This document shows, in pieces, positions 16,775 to 25,461 of a stretch of DNA of 64,000 nt (the stretch's first letter is position 1; each line of letters opens with the position of its first letter). Under the pieces are notes generated by a model. The model was not told the DNA's origin. It ran no database searches and was given only the letters and a program-made list of their open reading frames with translations. This DNA is from Bacillus sp. CH30_1T. Its GTDB lineage: Bacteria > Bacillota > Bacilli > Bacillales > Bacillaceae_B. The stretch is from contig NZ_VTUY01000010.1 in NCBI RefSeq assembly GCF_008364765.1, positions 87,887 to 151,886 of the forward strand. The letters run 5' to 3'. Position numbers and translations under genes: made by a program.

Positions 16775-18187
16775 ATGATCACTCCTGACATCAAAAAACG
16801 GTTCATCGAAATCGTCGGCGACGAAAATTATCGGGATACTCCCGCGGAAAAGCTTGTCTATTCCTATGACGCAACTCCTAACTACCAGTCCATGCCTGAC
16901 GGGGTCATCGTTCCCCGCTCGACAGAGGAAGTATCAGAAGTCGTGAAAATCTGCAATGAGCATTGCATTCCCATCGTCCCAAGGGGATCCGGAACGAATC
17001 TTTGCGCAGGCACCTGCCCTACTGAAGGCGGAATTGTTCTCTTATTCACCCATATGAACAAGATTCTCGAGGTGGACGAAGAAAATCTAACCGTAACCGC
17101 CCAGCCTGGTGTTGTGACCCTGGATCTCATTCATACAGTTGAAGCAAAGGGGCTCTTCTATCCTCCTGACCCTAGCTCCATGAAAATCTCAACAATCGGT
17201 GGGAATATTAACGAAAATTCCGGTGGTTTGAGAGGACTGAAATATGGCGTTACCCGAGATTATGTGCTGGCATTGGAAGCCGTTCTCCCTAACGGAGACA
17301 TCATCCGTACCGGGGGAAAACTAGCGAAAGATGTTGCTGGATATGACCTGACCCGGCTATTTGTCGGCTCGGAAGGAACGCTTTGTGTCATCACCGAAGC
17401 GACTTTAAAGCTTGTTCCTATGCCGGAAACGAAGCAAACGATGCTCGCCTTATATCAGGATATTGAAGCAGCAGCCCAAAGTGTTTCCAGCATTATCGCC
17501 AATCGCATCATTCCGACTACCCTTGAATTTTTAGATCAGCCTACACTTGAGGTGGTTGAGGATTTTGCCAAAATCGGTTTGCCAACCGATGTAAAAGCGG
17601 TGCTCTTGATCGAACAGGATGGTCCTCCGGAAGTGGTTGCACGTGATATGAAACGAATGGAAGAAGTTTGTTTACAGAACAAAGCTGTATCCGTTCAATT
17701 AGCCAAAACGGAGATAGAAGCAGATGCCCTTCGTACCGCCCGCCGTTCTGCCCTATCGGCACTCGCCCGTCTCAAACCGACGACGATTTTAGAGGACGCG
17801 ACGGTTCCACGCTCGGAAATCGCCAAGATGGTAAAAGCAATCAATGATATCTCTGATCGTTATGAGTTGAAGATTTGTACCTTTGGTCATGCAGGGGACG
17901 GAAACCTTCACCCTACGGTTGCGACTGACGCCAGGGACCATGATGAGATGGAACGTGTCGAAGCGGCATTCGAAGAAATTTTCGCTCATGCCATCGAATT
18001 GGGCGGCACCATCACCGGAGAACACGGAGTCGGCATGATGAAAGCCCCTTATCTCGAATGGAAACTGGGACCTGAAGGCATTGCAGCCATGAAAATGATC
18101 AAGCATTCATTCGATCCAAATAACATTATGAACCCGAATAAAGTATTCGCTAAAGAATCAAGAAAACGTGTGGTGATTTCAAGATGA
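16775..18187 (+). CDS. glcD: Glycolate oxidase subunit GlcD (FAD-linked)
   Basis: 470 residues with the PCMH-type FAD domain (VPRGSGTNLCAGTCP, ISTIGGNINENSGGLRGLKYGVTRDYV) and the FAD-oxidase C-terminal domain (FGHAGDGNLHPT, GTITGEHGVGMMK). It oxidises 2-hydroxy acids such as glycolate or D-lactate and works with the iron-sulfur subunit encoded next, overlapping by 4 bases (ATGA). The start at 16775 is preferred (GGTGG upstream). D-lactate released by MurQ just upstream is a tempting substrate, but that is inference. Confidence 0.9.
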   Translation: MITPDIKKRFIEIVGDENYRDTPAEKLVYSYDATPNYQSMPDGVIVPRSTEEVSEVVKICNEHCIPIVPRGSGTNLCAGTCPTEGGIVLLFTHMNKILEVDEENLTVTAQPGVVTLDLIHTVEAKGLFYPPDPSSMKISTIGGNINENSGGLRGLKYGVTRDYVLALEAVLPNGDIIRTGGKLAKDVAGYDLTRLFVGSEGTLCVITEATLKLVPMPETKQTMLALYQDIEAAAQSVSSIIANRIIPTTLEFLDQPTLEVVEDFAKIGLPTDVKAVLLIEQDGPPEVVARDMKRMEEVCLQNKAVSVQLAKTEIEADALRTARRSALSALARLKPTTILEDATVPRSEIAKMVKAINDISDRYELKICTFGHAGDGNLHPTVATDARDHDEMERVEAAFEEIFAHAIELGGTITGEHGVGMMKAPYLEWKLGPEGIAAMKMIKHSFDPNNIMNPNKVFAKESRKRVVISR

Positions 18188-19503
18188 CAACCCTTCTAGA
18201 AAAACAAAAGATACAACAGGAATTTAAAGACCGCTTGGATGAAGATGAACTATTGAATTGTATGAGATGCGGTTTCTGTCTTCCTTCCTGCCCTACTTAC
18301 ATTGAATCAGGATTTAAAGAATCCCACTCCCCGCGTGGTCGGATCGCCTTAATGAAGGCAGTGGTGGATGGTGTCATAGAACCCGACGAAGAAGTCGAAC
18401 GAACATTGGATCTATGCTTAGGGTGCAGAGCCTGCGAACCCGTTTGTCCATCCGGTGTGAACTACGGACACCTTTTAGAAGAAGCACGAGATATCATCAA
18501 TCAAAATAAAAAACACTCGCTTCCTGTACGGGTTCTTAGAAAAACCGTTTTTGAAGGATTATTCCCGCACCCTGAAAGAATGAGAATGGTCACAAACCTT
18601 CTTGGAATCTATCAACGCTCGGGATTGCAAAAGGCGGTCCACACGACGGGCGTGATGAAACTCTTTCCGGAAAGCATGGCGACAATGGAACGCGTACTTC
18701 CTCAAGTTCCAAAGTTGAAAGACATGAAGGAACGCCCAACGTCGCTTTCCTCGATTGGTGACGTTCGTAAAAAAGTCGCTTTCTTCTCTGGCTGTTTAAT
18801 GGATACGATGTTTCTGGAAACAAATAATGCCACTACGATACTATTACAGCTGGCAGGCTGTGACATCGTGATTCCGAAAACGCAAACCTGTTGTGGAGCC
18901 TTGCATGGTCATAGCGGTGAAAAGGACTCGGCAAAGGATTTAGCAAAGCGAAACATCGAGGCTTTTGAAGCGGATGGAGTCGATTACATCATCACCAATG
19001 CCGGGGGATGCGGAGCCTTTCTCGTCGACTATGATCACTTACTGAAGGATGATCCCGATTGGAAAGATCGTGCGGTTCAGTTTAAAAATAAAATCAAAGA
19101 CATCTCATCTATTCTTGTAGAATTAGAGTTTCATAAAAAGAAATTGAACGTTTCCTCTCAACGAATTACGTATCAGGATTCATGTCACTTGCGAAACGTG
19201 CAGCGTACATTTTTGCAACCAAGGCTCCTCCTTCAATCAGTGGAAGGTGCTGATTACGTTGAGATGAAACAAGCCGACCACTGTTGTGGGTCAGCCGGGA
19301 TCTACAACATCGTCGAATCCGAAATGTCCATGAAGATCCTCGATCACAAAATGGACAACGTCGAACAAACCCAGGCAACCACCATCATCACATCAAACCC
19401 GGGCTGCCTCCTCCAAATGAAACTCGGCATCGAACGAGAAGGCCTATCCAATAAAATGCGTGCAATCCACATCGTAGACTTCTTATTGGAAGCAATTCAG
19501 TGA
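18184..19503 (+). CDS. glcF: Glycolate oxidase iron-sulfur subunit GlcF
   Basis: 439 residues. Two 4Fe-4S ferredoxin motifs near the N terminus (CMRCGFCLPSCPTY and CLGCRACEPVCPSG) are followed by two cysteine-rich CCG domains (QTCCGALHGHSG and DHCCGSAGIYN). It takes electrons from GlcD and passes them to the respiratory chain. Overlaps glcD by 4 bases; a repeat copy begins immediately after the stop codon. Confidence 0.92.
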   Translation: MTTLLEKQKIQQEFKDRLDEDELLNCMRCGFCLPSCPTYIESGFKESHSPRGRIALMKAVVDGVIEPDEEVERTLDLCLGCRACEPVCPSGVNYGHLLEEARDIINQNKKHSLPVRVLRKTVFEGLFPHPERMRMVTNLLGIYQRSGLQKAVHTTGVMKLFPESMATMERVLPQVPKLKDMKERPTSLSSIGDVRKKVAFFSGCLMDTMFLETNNATTILLQLAGCDIVIPKTQTCCGALHGHSGEKDSAKDLAKRNIEAFEADGVDYIITNAGGCGAFLVDYDHLLKDDPDWKDRAVQFKNKIKDISSILVELEFHKKKLNVSSQRITYQDSCHLRNVQRTFLQPRLLLQSVEGADYVEMKQADHCCGSAGIYNIVESEMSMKILDHKMDNVEQTQATTIITSNPGCLLQMKLGIEREGLSNKMRAIHIVDFLLEAIQ

Positions 19504-19586
19504 GAGGGACGGACCTCTTCATTTACTCAAATCCCGTTAAATCAACGTTTTGGTTTTCGGGCGGGGTGATTGGAGGTCCGTCCCTT
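19504..19586. repeat. GGGACGGACC repeat, copy 3 (83 bp)
   Basis: GAGGGACGGACCTC at 19504-19517 and GAGGTCCGTCCCTT at 19573-19586 face each other across a 55-base core. The left arm starts on the base after the glcF stop codon. Confidence 0.9.
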
Positions 19587-19592
19587 CTTTTT

Positions 19593-19751
19593 TCACTTTT
19601 TAATTTTGAGGAAAGAGAAGTAGACGAGGAAGGAAAGGATGATTCCATAGGTTGCTAATAGGGTGAGGGCATTAGTGGCATTTGATGTAAGCCAGGTAAA
19701 TATGGCAGCGATGAGAACTATTGGTGTGCTTATCCAGATTGTTTTGTTCAT
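19593..19751 (-). CDS. Small membrane protein, 52 residues
   Basis: A 52-residue frame missed by length cut-offs: MNKTIWISTPIVLIAAIFTW, then a second hydrophobic stretch (LATYGIILSFLVYFSFL) and a basic end KIKK. Two membrane segments with a short SNATNALT loop. Real-gene support is a strong site AAAAGGAGGTCC with good spacing before the ATG. Family not recognised. Confidence 0.65.
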   Translation of the reverse strand: MNKTIWISTPIVLIAAIFTWLTSNATNALTLLATYGIILSFLVYFSFLKIKK

Positions 19752-20094
19752 TTTCGGACCTCCTTTTGATCCAAAGTGATGGATATTGATATATACGTTT
19801 CGGCTGGGGGATAGTTTCCTTTTTTGTTGAGAGGTGGTTGTTTGGGTGTGTACAATTCAGGGGTTTTGTCCTGGTACATTCTCTCTTTTTTGCATCGCTT
19901 TCAGATCACCATCTTTCTCCTGTTGAATTAAAACGTTATATTGACTGTTAAAATCTCTCTATAATTTTCCTGTTAATTTCCAACGTTTTTTCACCTGTTA
20001 AACTACCGTAATATCCCAAAAAAGACGAACCCCTCCCAAGGTCCGTCCCTCTCTCTACTCTCTCTTACATATTGTGTAGCTACGCGGGGTGGTT
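19752..20094. other. Intergenic region with repeat arms
   Basis: No gene seen. CCTGTTAA motifs recur near 19920-20000. A single repeat arm AAGGTCCGTCCCTC lies at 20038-20051, in the same orientation as the one at 20095. Confidence 0.55.
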
Positions 20095-20108
20095 GAAGGT
20101 CCGTCCCT
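20095..20108. repeat. GGGACGGACC repeat arm at the bioA stop codon
   Basis: GAAGGTCCGTCCCT. On the minus strand it reads directly out of the bioA stop codon (TAGGGACGGACC), sharing bases 20107-20108 with it. With the copy at 20038 it makes a direct, not inverted, pair. Confidence 0.8.
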
Positions 20109-21465
20109 AAACCCCAACCGCTCCCTTCGTTGTGATTTCTATAGCTTCGACCATTATCCCTACCATTTTCTCAAGCTCTTCTTCGGTTGTGGCGAGTGGC
20201 GGCATGAAGACGATGGTGTCTCCGATCGGCCGTGTCAGCATACCCAGTTCACGCATCTTGATGGTGGTCCGGTAGCCGACTCTGTCTTCCCACAGAAACG
20301 GCTTTTTACTGGCTTTATCATGTACCAACTCAATGCCGCATATCATACCGAGTTGTCTAATGCTGCTCACATGGGGATGTTCCTTTAATGGAGCTAACAG
20401 GGATTCAATGATCCCCGCTTTCTCTTCAACTCTCTCAATCAGGTTTTCTCTTTCATAGATCTCCAGGTTCGCCAATGCCGCAGCACAACCAAGCTGGTTT
20501 CCTGTGTAGGAATGGCCGTGGAAGAAGGTTTTCAGTGATGTGTAATCATCATAGAAAGCTTCATAGATTTCTTCGGTGGTGAGGGTTGCTGCAATCGGGA
20601 GGTATCCACCTGTGATCCCTTTTGCCACAGTCATAATGTCAGGCTGGACTTGTTCATGCTCGACAGCGAACATTTTTCCTGTGCGGCCGAAGCCTGTAGC
20701 CACTTCATCGACAATCAGGAGAACCTCATATTTCCGGCAAAGCTTTTCGACCCCTTTAAAGTAGCCCTCTGGCATAATATTCATGCCGCCAGCACCTTGT
20801 ATCAACGACTCTACTGTCATCCCGGCAATTTCATGATGATGCTCTTTAAAAATCTCTTCCAGTTTCTGAAGTGCACAATCTCGAATCTTTTCCTCATCTA
20901 CTAAATCAGGATGATGGACCACGTCGGGGAACGGAGCAACGAGTGATTCGAACATTAGAGATTTGTAGACTCTGTGAAAAATGTCCACCTTCCCGACGCT
21001 GATCGCACCGACCGTATCTCCGTGGTATGCATTTTGAAGAGTGATAAACTTCTGTTTTTCCGGTTTCTCTTTATTTTGCCAATATTGATAAGCCATTTTA
21101 ATGGCAATTTCAACAGAGGTTGCACCGCTGTCTGAATAAAATACTCTCGCTAATCTCTCCGGGGAAAGTTCAACCAATTTCTCGGCTAACAAAATAGATG
21201 GAACATTGGTGGCACCGAGCAAGGTCGAGTGAGCGATTTTATCGAGCTGATCCTTGATCGCTTGATTGATTTCCTCATTGCGATGGCCATGGACATTTAA
21301 CCAAAGGGAAGAATAACCATCAAGATATTCGTTCCCGTAGATGTCCCGAAGATAAACGCCTTCCCCGCTTTCAATCACCAACGGGTTCTCATCATAATCC
21401 TTCATCTGTGTAAACGGAAGCCACATATACTGACTGCTTTTTTCAATAAGTTGCTGTTGATTCAT
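20107..21465 (-). CDS. bioA: Adenosylmethionine-8-amino-7-oxononanoate aminotransferase
   Basis: 452 residues of class-III PLP aminotransferase fold: [11 protein letters not shown] at the N terminus is typical of BioA, the PLP lysine is about residue 282 in [12 protein letters not shown], and [11 protein letters not shown] holds the PLP-binding aspartate. It makes 7,8-diaminopelargonate for biotin. The ATG at 21465 has GGAGGA 9 bases upstream; it overlaps bioD by 23 bases, so the two are coupled. Confidence 0.95.
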   Translation of the reverse strand: MNQQQLIEKSSQYMWLPFTQMKDYDENPLVIESGEGVYLRDIYGNEYLDGYSSLWLNVHGHRNEEINQAIKDQLDKIAHSTLLGATNVPSILLAEKLVELSPERLARVFYSDSGATSVEIAIKMAYQYWQNKEKPEKQKFITLQNAYHGDTVGAISVGKVDIFHRVYKSLMFESLVAPFPDVVHHPDLVDEEKIRDCALQKLEEIFKEHHHEIAGMTVESLIQGAGGMNIMPEGYFKGVEKLCRKYEVLLIVDEVATGFGRTGKMFAVEHEQVQPDIMTVAKGITGGYLPIAATLTTEEIYEAFYDDYTSLKTFFHGHSYTGNQLGCAAALANLEIYERENLIERVEEKAGIIESLLAPLKEHPHVSSIRQLGMICGIELVHDKASKKPFLWEDRVGYRTTIKMRELGMLTRPIGDTIVFMPPLATTEEELEKMVGIMVEAIEITTKGAVGV

Positions 21466-22168
21466 TCTGAACGTCCTCCTCCGACCTTTCAAGTTTCCAA
21501 TTCTTGAATAACTCATTTACATCGATTGTTGCAAAAGAATCCTGCGATATGTATGGCAGCACACCGATTACCTTTTCACCGGTTAATGTTTCGATCATTC
21601 GTTTGTTGTCCCGCTCAATCTCCGGCATTTCATCTATGGATGTCTGATTAAGGATGATGCCTGCGATATCAATACTTCTTTGTTTCAATGCCATCACAGA
21701 CAGGACCGTATGATTAATTGTGCCAAGACCTGCTCGCGCGACAAGAATTACAGGCAGTGACACTCGTTCGATTAAATCAAGAATGGTTGCTTCTTCGTTT
21801 AATGGGACAATCAGTCCTCCCGCTCCTTCAACCAATAAAAGTTCGTGAGTACTTTGTAACTTCTCCACCTGTTCTAAAATTGACTTCAATTCAACCGTCA
21901 CCCCGTCAATTGCAGCTGCCAGATGAGGAGAGCTTGCCGTTTTTAATAAATATGTATTCGTATCTTTTCCAAAAGAACGATTAGTGACCTCATCATAAAA
22001 TTCAGTATCGGGTGCTACTAGTCTATATTTTTTCAAGACAGCTCCACTTTGCACGGGCTTATACGGAAATACATCAATGCCCTTTTCCAAGAAGTACTTT
22101 GTTAACAATCCAGTCGTTATCGTTTTTCCAATATCCGTATCTGTGCCGGTAATGAAAAACCCTCTCAT
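21443..22168 (-). CDS. bioD: Dethiobiotin synthetase
   Basis: 241 residues. P-loop GTDTDIGKT at 8-16, KPVQSG, and [11 protein letters not shown] are the BioD signatures. The enzyme closes the ureido ring of dethiobiotin from diaminopelargonate, CO2 and ATP. First gene of a bioD-bioA operon under a BirA operator; the C terminus, beyond about residue 220, is a charged tail that overlaps bioA. Confidence 0.95.
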   Translation of the reverse strand: MRGFFITGTDTDIGKTITTGLLTKYFLEKGIDVFPYKPVQSGAVLKKYRLVAPDTEFYDEVTNRSFGKDTNTYLLKTASSPHLAAAIDGVTVELKSILEQVEKLQSTHELLLVEGAGGLIVPLNEEATILDLIERVSLPVILVARAGLGTINHTVLSVMALKQRSIDIAGIILNQTSIDEMPEIERDNKRMIETLTGEKVIGVLPYISQDSFATIDVNELFKNWKLERSEEDVQNESTATY

Positions 22169-22183
22169 AATTCCCCTCCTTTT

Positions 22184-22214
22184 ATGTTAACCTTATTTAC
22201 AAATTAGTTAACAT
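22184..22214. promoter_or_regulatory. BirA operator
   Basis: ATGTTAAC at 22184-22191 and GTTAACAT at 22207-22214 with a 15-base gap, the form of the biotin repressor site. It lies between bioD and bioY and can control both directions. Confidence 0.85.
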
Positions 22215-22256
22215 TTAAGATAATAACAATCATATCATAGTTTTAAGGAGGAGAAA

Positions 22257-22835
22257 ATGGGAATGGGAAAAACTAGAGAAATGGTCTTATGTGGTCTTTT
22301 TGCTGCTTTAATGGCAGTAGGGGCGAATATGTCTCCGTTTTTAATGATTGGAGGAGTTCCTGTCACCCTTCAGTTGATGTTTGCCATCATTGCCGGAGGA
22401 ATGCTTGGAAGCCGGGTGGGAGCGAAGGCGATGACGGTTTATTTAGCTCTGGGATTAGTAGGGGTACCGGTGTTTGCGCAATTTAAAGGAGGACCGTCAA
22501 GTTTACTCAGTCCTACCTTTGGATTTATTCTATCCTTTATCGCGGTTGCATTCACCGTGGGAATGGTCTTGGAAAGGAAGCGCACATTTGGAGGATATCT
22601 CACTGCAGGAATCCTCGCCTTATTGTTAAATTACATAATCGGAACGAATTTCATGTACCTGGCACTAATATTTTGGGCGGAAGCACCGGGCGGATTCAGT
22701 TACACGGTTGCCTGGGGATGGATGGTTGCGTATCTGCCGCTGGATATAGTCGTGACCTCTGTTTCACTTGTGGTCCTGCAACGCTTGTATAAGGTCGTTC
22801 CTTCAAGGAATTTGAGCACCTCTTTTTATAAGTAA
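22257..22835 (+). CDS. bioY: Biotin transporter BioY (ECF S component)
   Basis: 192 residues, about six membrane segments, with GGVPVTLQLMFAIIAGGMLGSRVGAKAM, GLVGVPVFAQFKGG and GFILSFI, typical of BioY. It captures biotin for the energy-coupling factor transporter. AAGGAGG sits 5 bases before the first ATG (a second ATG two codons later is possible). A G+C-rich hairpin at 22865-22901 follows without a T-run. Confidence 0.95.
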   Translation: MGMGKTREMVLCGLFAALMAVGANMSPFLMIGGVPVTLQLMFAIIAGGMLGSRVGAKAMTVYLALGLVGVPVFAQFKGGPSSLLSPTFGFILSFIAVAFTVGMVLERKRTFGGYLTAGILALLLNYIIGTNFMYLALIFWAEAPGGFSYTVAWGWMVAYLPLDIVVTSVSLVVLQRLYKVVPSRNLSTSFYK

Positions 22836-22929
22836 GTTATATGAGAAATGGACATGTGTTTGGGATGGTCAGCTGGGTGATGTGGTATTCAGCTGACCAC
22901 CCCACCAAATTCAACAGCCGAACCCATAT

Positions 22930-22967
22930 AAAAAAACACCCGACACCATTTTAAAGTATCGGATGTT
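22930..22967 (-). terminator. Terminator of the ketopantoate reductase gene
   Basis: Minus-strand stem ACATCCGATAC ... GTGTCGGGTGT followed by seven T residues. Confidence 0.8.
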
Positions 22968-22976
22968 TCTCATTCC

Positions 22977-23894
22977 TTACGAATTCGCTCTTTCATATAT
23001 CTTCAGATTTCCATAAATCAAACGCAACACACGGGCTTCAATCCCCTGTGTTTCAGCAGCCTTCAATAAATATCCGTATAAATGCTCGGCTTCCACGGAG
23101 AGTTTTTTTTCCATATCCCGCTGTAATGATGACTTCATACTATAGCCCATTTGATTGATTTTGTCATATTGAGCTTCTTCTATTTTTTCAGCAAGTGGCG
23201 CTTTCAAGTCTCTCATAATCTCAGCCGCTTCATAAAGGACTCCTTTGATCATATCTGCACCCTCTCCTATTTCCCGAATCGGTCCGATCGGTGACCGATA
23301 TAAGGATGTGACTCCTGAAAGAGTGGTGATAAATAAATATTTATGCCACATTTCCTGTTCGATGGTGTCAGATAATCGAAAGTTTGCCTTCGTTCCTGAA
23401 AAGGCCTCTTCAAGCTTCACAATTCTATCCGTTCGCTCACCACTTCTTTCTCCAAAAACGAGATCATGAATGGGACTCGATTGAATGACCTTCCCTGCGG
23501 CATCAAGCGTCGACTCCACAAAACATAGACCGCCTATCACTCTTTCTTCCCCGAATGCGTCTATAAGACCGTCTACGTGAGACATTCCGTTTAAAAGTGG
23601 CAGTATCATCGTATTTTCACCTACGAAGGTGTGAAGGCTCTCGATTGCTCCCTTAAGATGATATGCCTTGGTTGAAAGGATGATGGCATCAAAGGTCTCT
23701 GCTTTTTCTGCTGATCTCAGCGTTTTCGGCTCGCAGTGAAAATCACCATGTACACTTTCAATATGCAATCCATGCTCTTTCAGCTGCTGCTCTCTTCGCT
23801 CACGGACGAGAAACGTAACATCCTCGCCTTTCTCTATCAATCTACCTCCGAAGTAACCACCCACTGCACCTGCACCAACAACTAGTATTCTCAT
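22977..23894 (-). CDS. panE: 2-dehydropantoate 2-reductase
   Basis: 305 residues. Rossmann motif MRILVVGAGAVGGYFG (glycines at 7-16), LSTKAYHL, PLLNGMSHVD and the C-terminal helical domain with KSSLQRDMEKK, where Lys and Ser contact the substrate. It reduces ketopantoate to pantoate with NADPH for CoA synthesis, though paralogues with other 2-keto acid substrates exist. ATG 23894 has AGGAGGCGG upstream; the longer frame to 23963 lacks a site. Confidence 0.88.
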   Translation of the reverse strand: MRILVVGAGAVGGYFGGRLIEKGEDVTFLVRERREQQLKEHGLHIESVHGDFHCEPKTLRSAEKAETFDAIILSTKAYHLKGAIESLHTFVGENTMILPLLNGMSHVDGLIDAFGEERVIGGLCFVESTLDAAGKVIQSSPIHDLVFGERSGERTDRIVKLEEAFSGTKANFRLSDTIEQEMWHKYLFITTLSGVTSLYRSPIGPIREIGEGADMIKGVLYEAAEIMRDLKAPLAEKIEEAQYDKINQMGYSMKSSLQRDMEKKLSVEAEHLYGYLLKAAETQGIEARVLRLIYGNLKIYERANS

Positions 23895-23979
23895 TCCATC
23901 CCGCCTCCTTTTACTTTTCACATGCCATGTCACTATTCTCCGATATGAAAGCGCATAAATCAAAAATCTTGCTTTTCAG

Positions 23980-24018
23980 AAAAATAAGGTGCCCTCCCAA
24001 AGATAGTCAGGAGACACC
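23980..24018 (-). terminator. Terminator of the GNAT-methyltransferase operon
   Basis: Minus-strand stem GGTGTCTCC ... GGGAGGGCACC followed by TTATTTTT, just past the methyltransferase stop codon. Confidence 0.75.
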
Positions 24019-24022
24019 CCAT

Positions 24023-24631
24023 TCAATACATCAACCCGTACACCAAAAATCTCTCATACTCATTCTTTTCATAAACCCCTGACAAATTCACCTCTTGCCG
24101 CAAAACGAAAAGGGGGTGATCTTCTAAATAATGCACATAATCATCCGAGCTATAGTACAACACGATCTCGATATCACGTGGTGATTGTTCCACTGAAAAG
24201 AGGATGTTATTGAGGATCCTCATGAAAATTTGAACAGAGAACGGATTGAAAAAGTAGAATCGGTTATCCTTTGGATGGATCGTATACTCTTCTGCCAGGC
24301 AGTGATAAAAGTAGAGATTATCACGTTTGGTTTTCGCCTTTTTTAAATAGCTTTCCCTGTTCGCCACAGCTTCTTCATAAAACTCGTCATTCATTTCAAT
24401 GCCAACAACGGTGGATTGAAATAGGTGGTGAATAAAGAAATTCAATCGCCCTTTTCCACATCCGAAATCGACCACACGATCACTGTCATTTAATTTAAAA
24501 TGTTGGAATAATTCTTCCAATGCCTGATACGGAGTCGGCTCATACCGATGATAATGAAAAGACCGGTGAAACCCCATCTGCAACTCACTCGTCCGAACAC
24601 CTAACAATACATCATAATACTCTTCCTTCAT
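24023..24631 (-). CDS. Class I SAM-dependent methyltransferase
   Basis: 202 residues with motif I VVDFGCGKGRLNFFI and the acidic end of strand beta-2 (VVGIEMNDEFYEEA); NPFS takes the place of the usual motif IV. The family seems to be a small Bacillus group without a known substrate. ATG 24631 follows GAAGGAG; a repeat arm (24647-24660) lies immediately upstream, in the gap after the GNAT gene. Confidence 0.8.
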   Translation of the reverse strand: MKEEYYDVLLGVRTSELQMGFHRSFHYHRYEPTPYQALEELFQHFKLNDSDRVVDFGCGKGRLNFFIHHLFQSTVVGIEMNDEFYEEAVANRESYLKKAKTKRDNLYFYHCLAEEYTIHPKDNRFYFFNPFSVQIFMRILNNILFSVEQSPRDIEIVLYYSSDDYVHYLEDHPLFVLRQEVNLSGVYEKNEYERFLVYGLMY

Positions 24632-24646
24632 ACATACTCCTTCATG

Positions 24647-24667
24647 AAGGTCCGTCCCTCTCGGACC
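24647..24667. repeat. GGGACGGACC repeat arm upstream of the methyltransferase
   Basis: AAGGTCCGTCCCTC at 24647-24660, single arm; with the following CGGACC it can form a small hairpin (GGTCCG-TCCCTCT-CGGACC). It lies in the 42-base gap between the GNAT stop and methyltransferase start. Confidence 0.75.
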
Positions 24668-24673
24668 CAAAGT

Positions 24674-25231
24674 TTAGTAGAGGTAACCAAGCATGTCCAG
24701 CTGGCCGCTTGACCATTTTTTGGTACCTACTCGTTTGATCATGATTTCGTTTATGGTTTCTGCGCCGATGCCTCGGGTGGTCTGGTTTTGGTCGTTGATT
24801 TTCATCCAAGTGCATTGGTTGGACACCGATTGGAAGCCATTTTTTTCATATAGGGATCGATCATCGGCAAATAAAAGCAGGAAATCGATGTTACGGCCAT
24901 CACAGAACCTTTCCACTTCGAAGAGAAGCTGTGATCCGATTCCCAGGGAGCGACTCCCCTTTGAAACGCACAAATCGATTATCCCCAATACATTTATAGG
25001 CTCACCTTCTAAATTCATGACTCGGTAATCCACCCCTACATGCCCCACTAAATGTCGATCTTCGCTATGTACGAGATACCTGAAATGAGGAATCTGTTTA
25101 AAGTAAATTCTATCATCAGGATAGTCATCTCCAAAACATTCACATAATAATTCTTGTATTTCAGCTTTCATTTTTCCTTTGATATCATAATCAACTATTT
25201 GTTTCACTTGATATTCCCTTTCCACTTTCAT
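24674..25231 (-). CDS. GNAT family N-acetyltransferase
   Basis: 185 residues. The acetyl-CoA loop appears as GSRSLGIGSQLLFEVERFC, preceded by the beta-4 strand IIDLCVSKG; C-terminal YEKNGFQSV is the usual GNAT ending. Upstream is a strong GAGG site. Substrate unknown. Divergent from the riboswitch-controlled exchanger. Confidence 0.85.
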   Translation of the reverse strand: MKVEREYQVKQIVDYDIKGKMKAEIQELLCECFGDDYPDDRIYFKQIPHFRYLVHSEDRHLVGHVGVDYRVMNLEGEPINVLGIIDLCVSKGSRSLGIGSQLLFEVERFCDGRNIDFLLLFADDRSLYEKNGFQSVSNQCTWMKINDQNQTTRGIGAETINEIMIKRVGTKKWSSGQLDMLGYLY

Positions 25232-25268
25232 ACGTTGGCCTCCTCATAAAGTAATATAAGCACTTTCA

Positions 25269-25297
25269 TTGACAAACCTTCAAAATCCTTATACATT
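25269..25297 (+). promoter_or_regulatory. Sigma-A promoter of the exchanger
   Basis: TTGACA (25269-25274), 17-base spacer, TACATT (25292-25297). Transcription would begin near 25304, right before the conserved riboswitch core. Confidence 0.8.
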
Positions 25298-25302
25298 AAT
25301 AG

Positions 25303-25436
25303 TAACAAGGGGAGTAGCGACCGGTAAACGGCTGGTGAATCGTCATCCCGGTATGAAAATACCTGGTTCATCAGGCTTTAGCTCATTCTTCAGCACGCAA
25401 GACCTTGGTACAAAATTTGTGCCGGGGTCTTTTTTG
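25303..25436 (+). ncRNA. yybP-ykoY (Mn2+) riboswitch and terminator
   Basis: The leader contains the AAGGGGAGTAGC box (25307-25318) and the CGCAAGACCTT box (25396-25406), the two conserved loops of the yybP-ykoY class, with paired arms between. The second box is also the 5' arm of an intrinsic terminator (GACCTTGGTACAAA / TTTGTGCCGGGGTC, then TTTTTT), so metal binding to the aptamer would free transcription. The class senses Mn2+ and commonly precedes metal exporters, as here. Confidence 0.85.
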
Positions 25437-25461
25437 TATGCGCTGGCTTGGAGGAGATTAT

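Noticed and set aside
22865..22901. Terminator for bioY
   Set aside because: A stable hairpin (GGTCAGCTG/CAGCTGACC) is present, but no T-run follows, so I describe it only as a hairpin.
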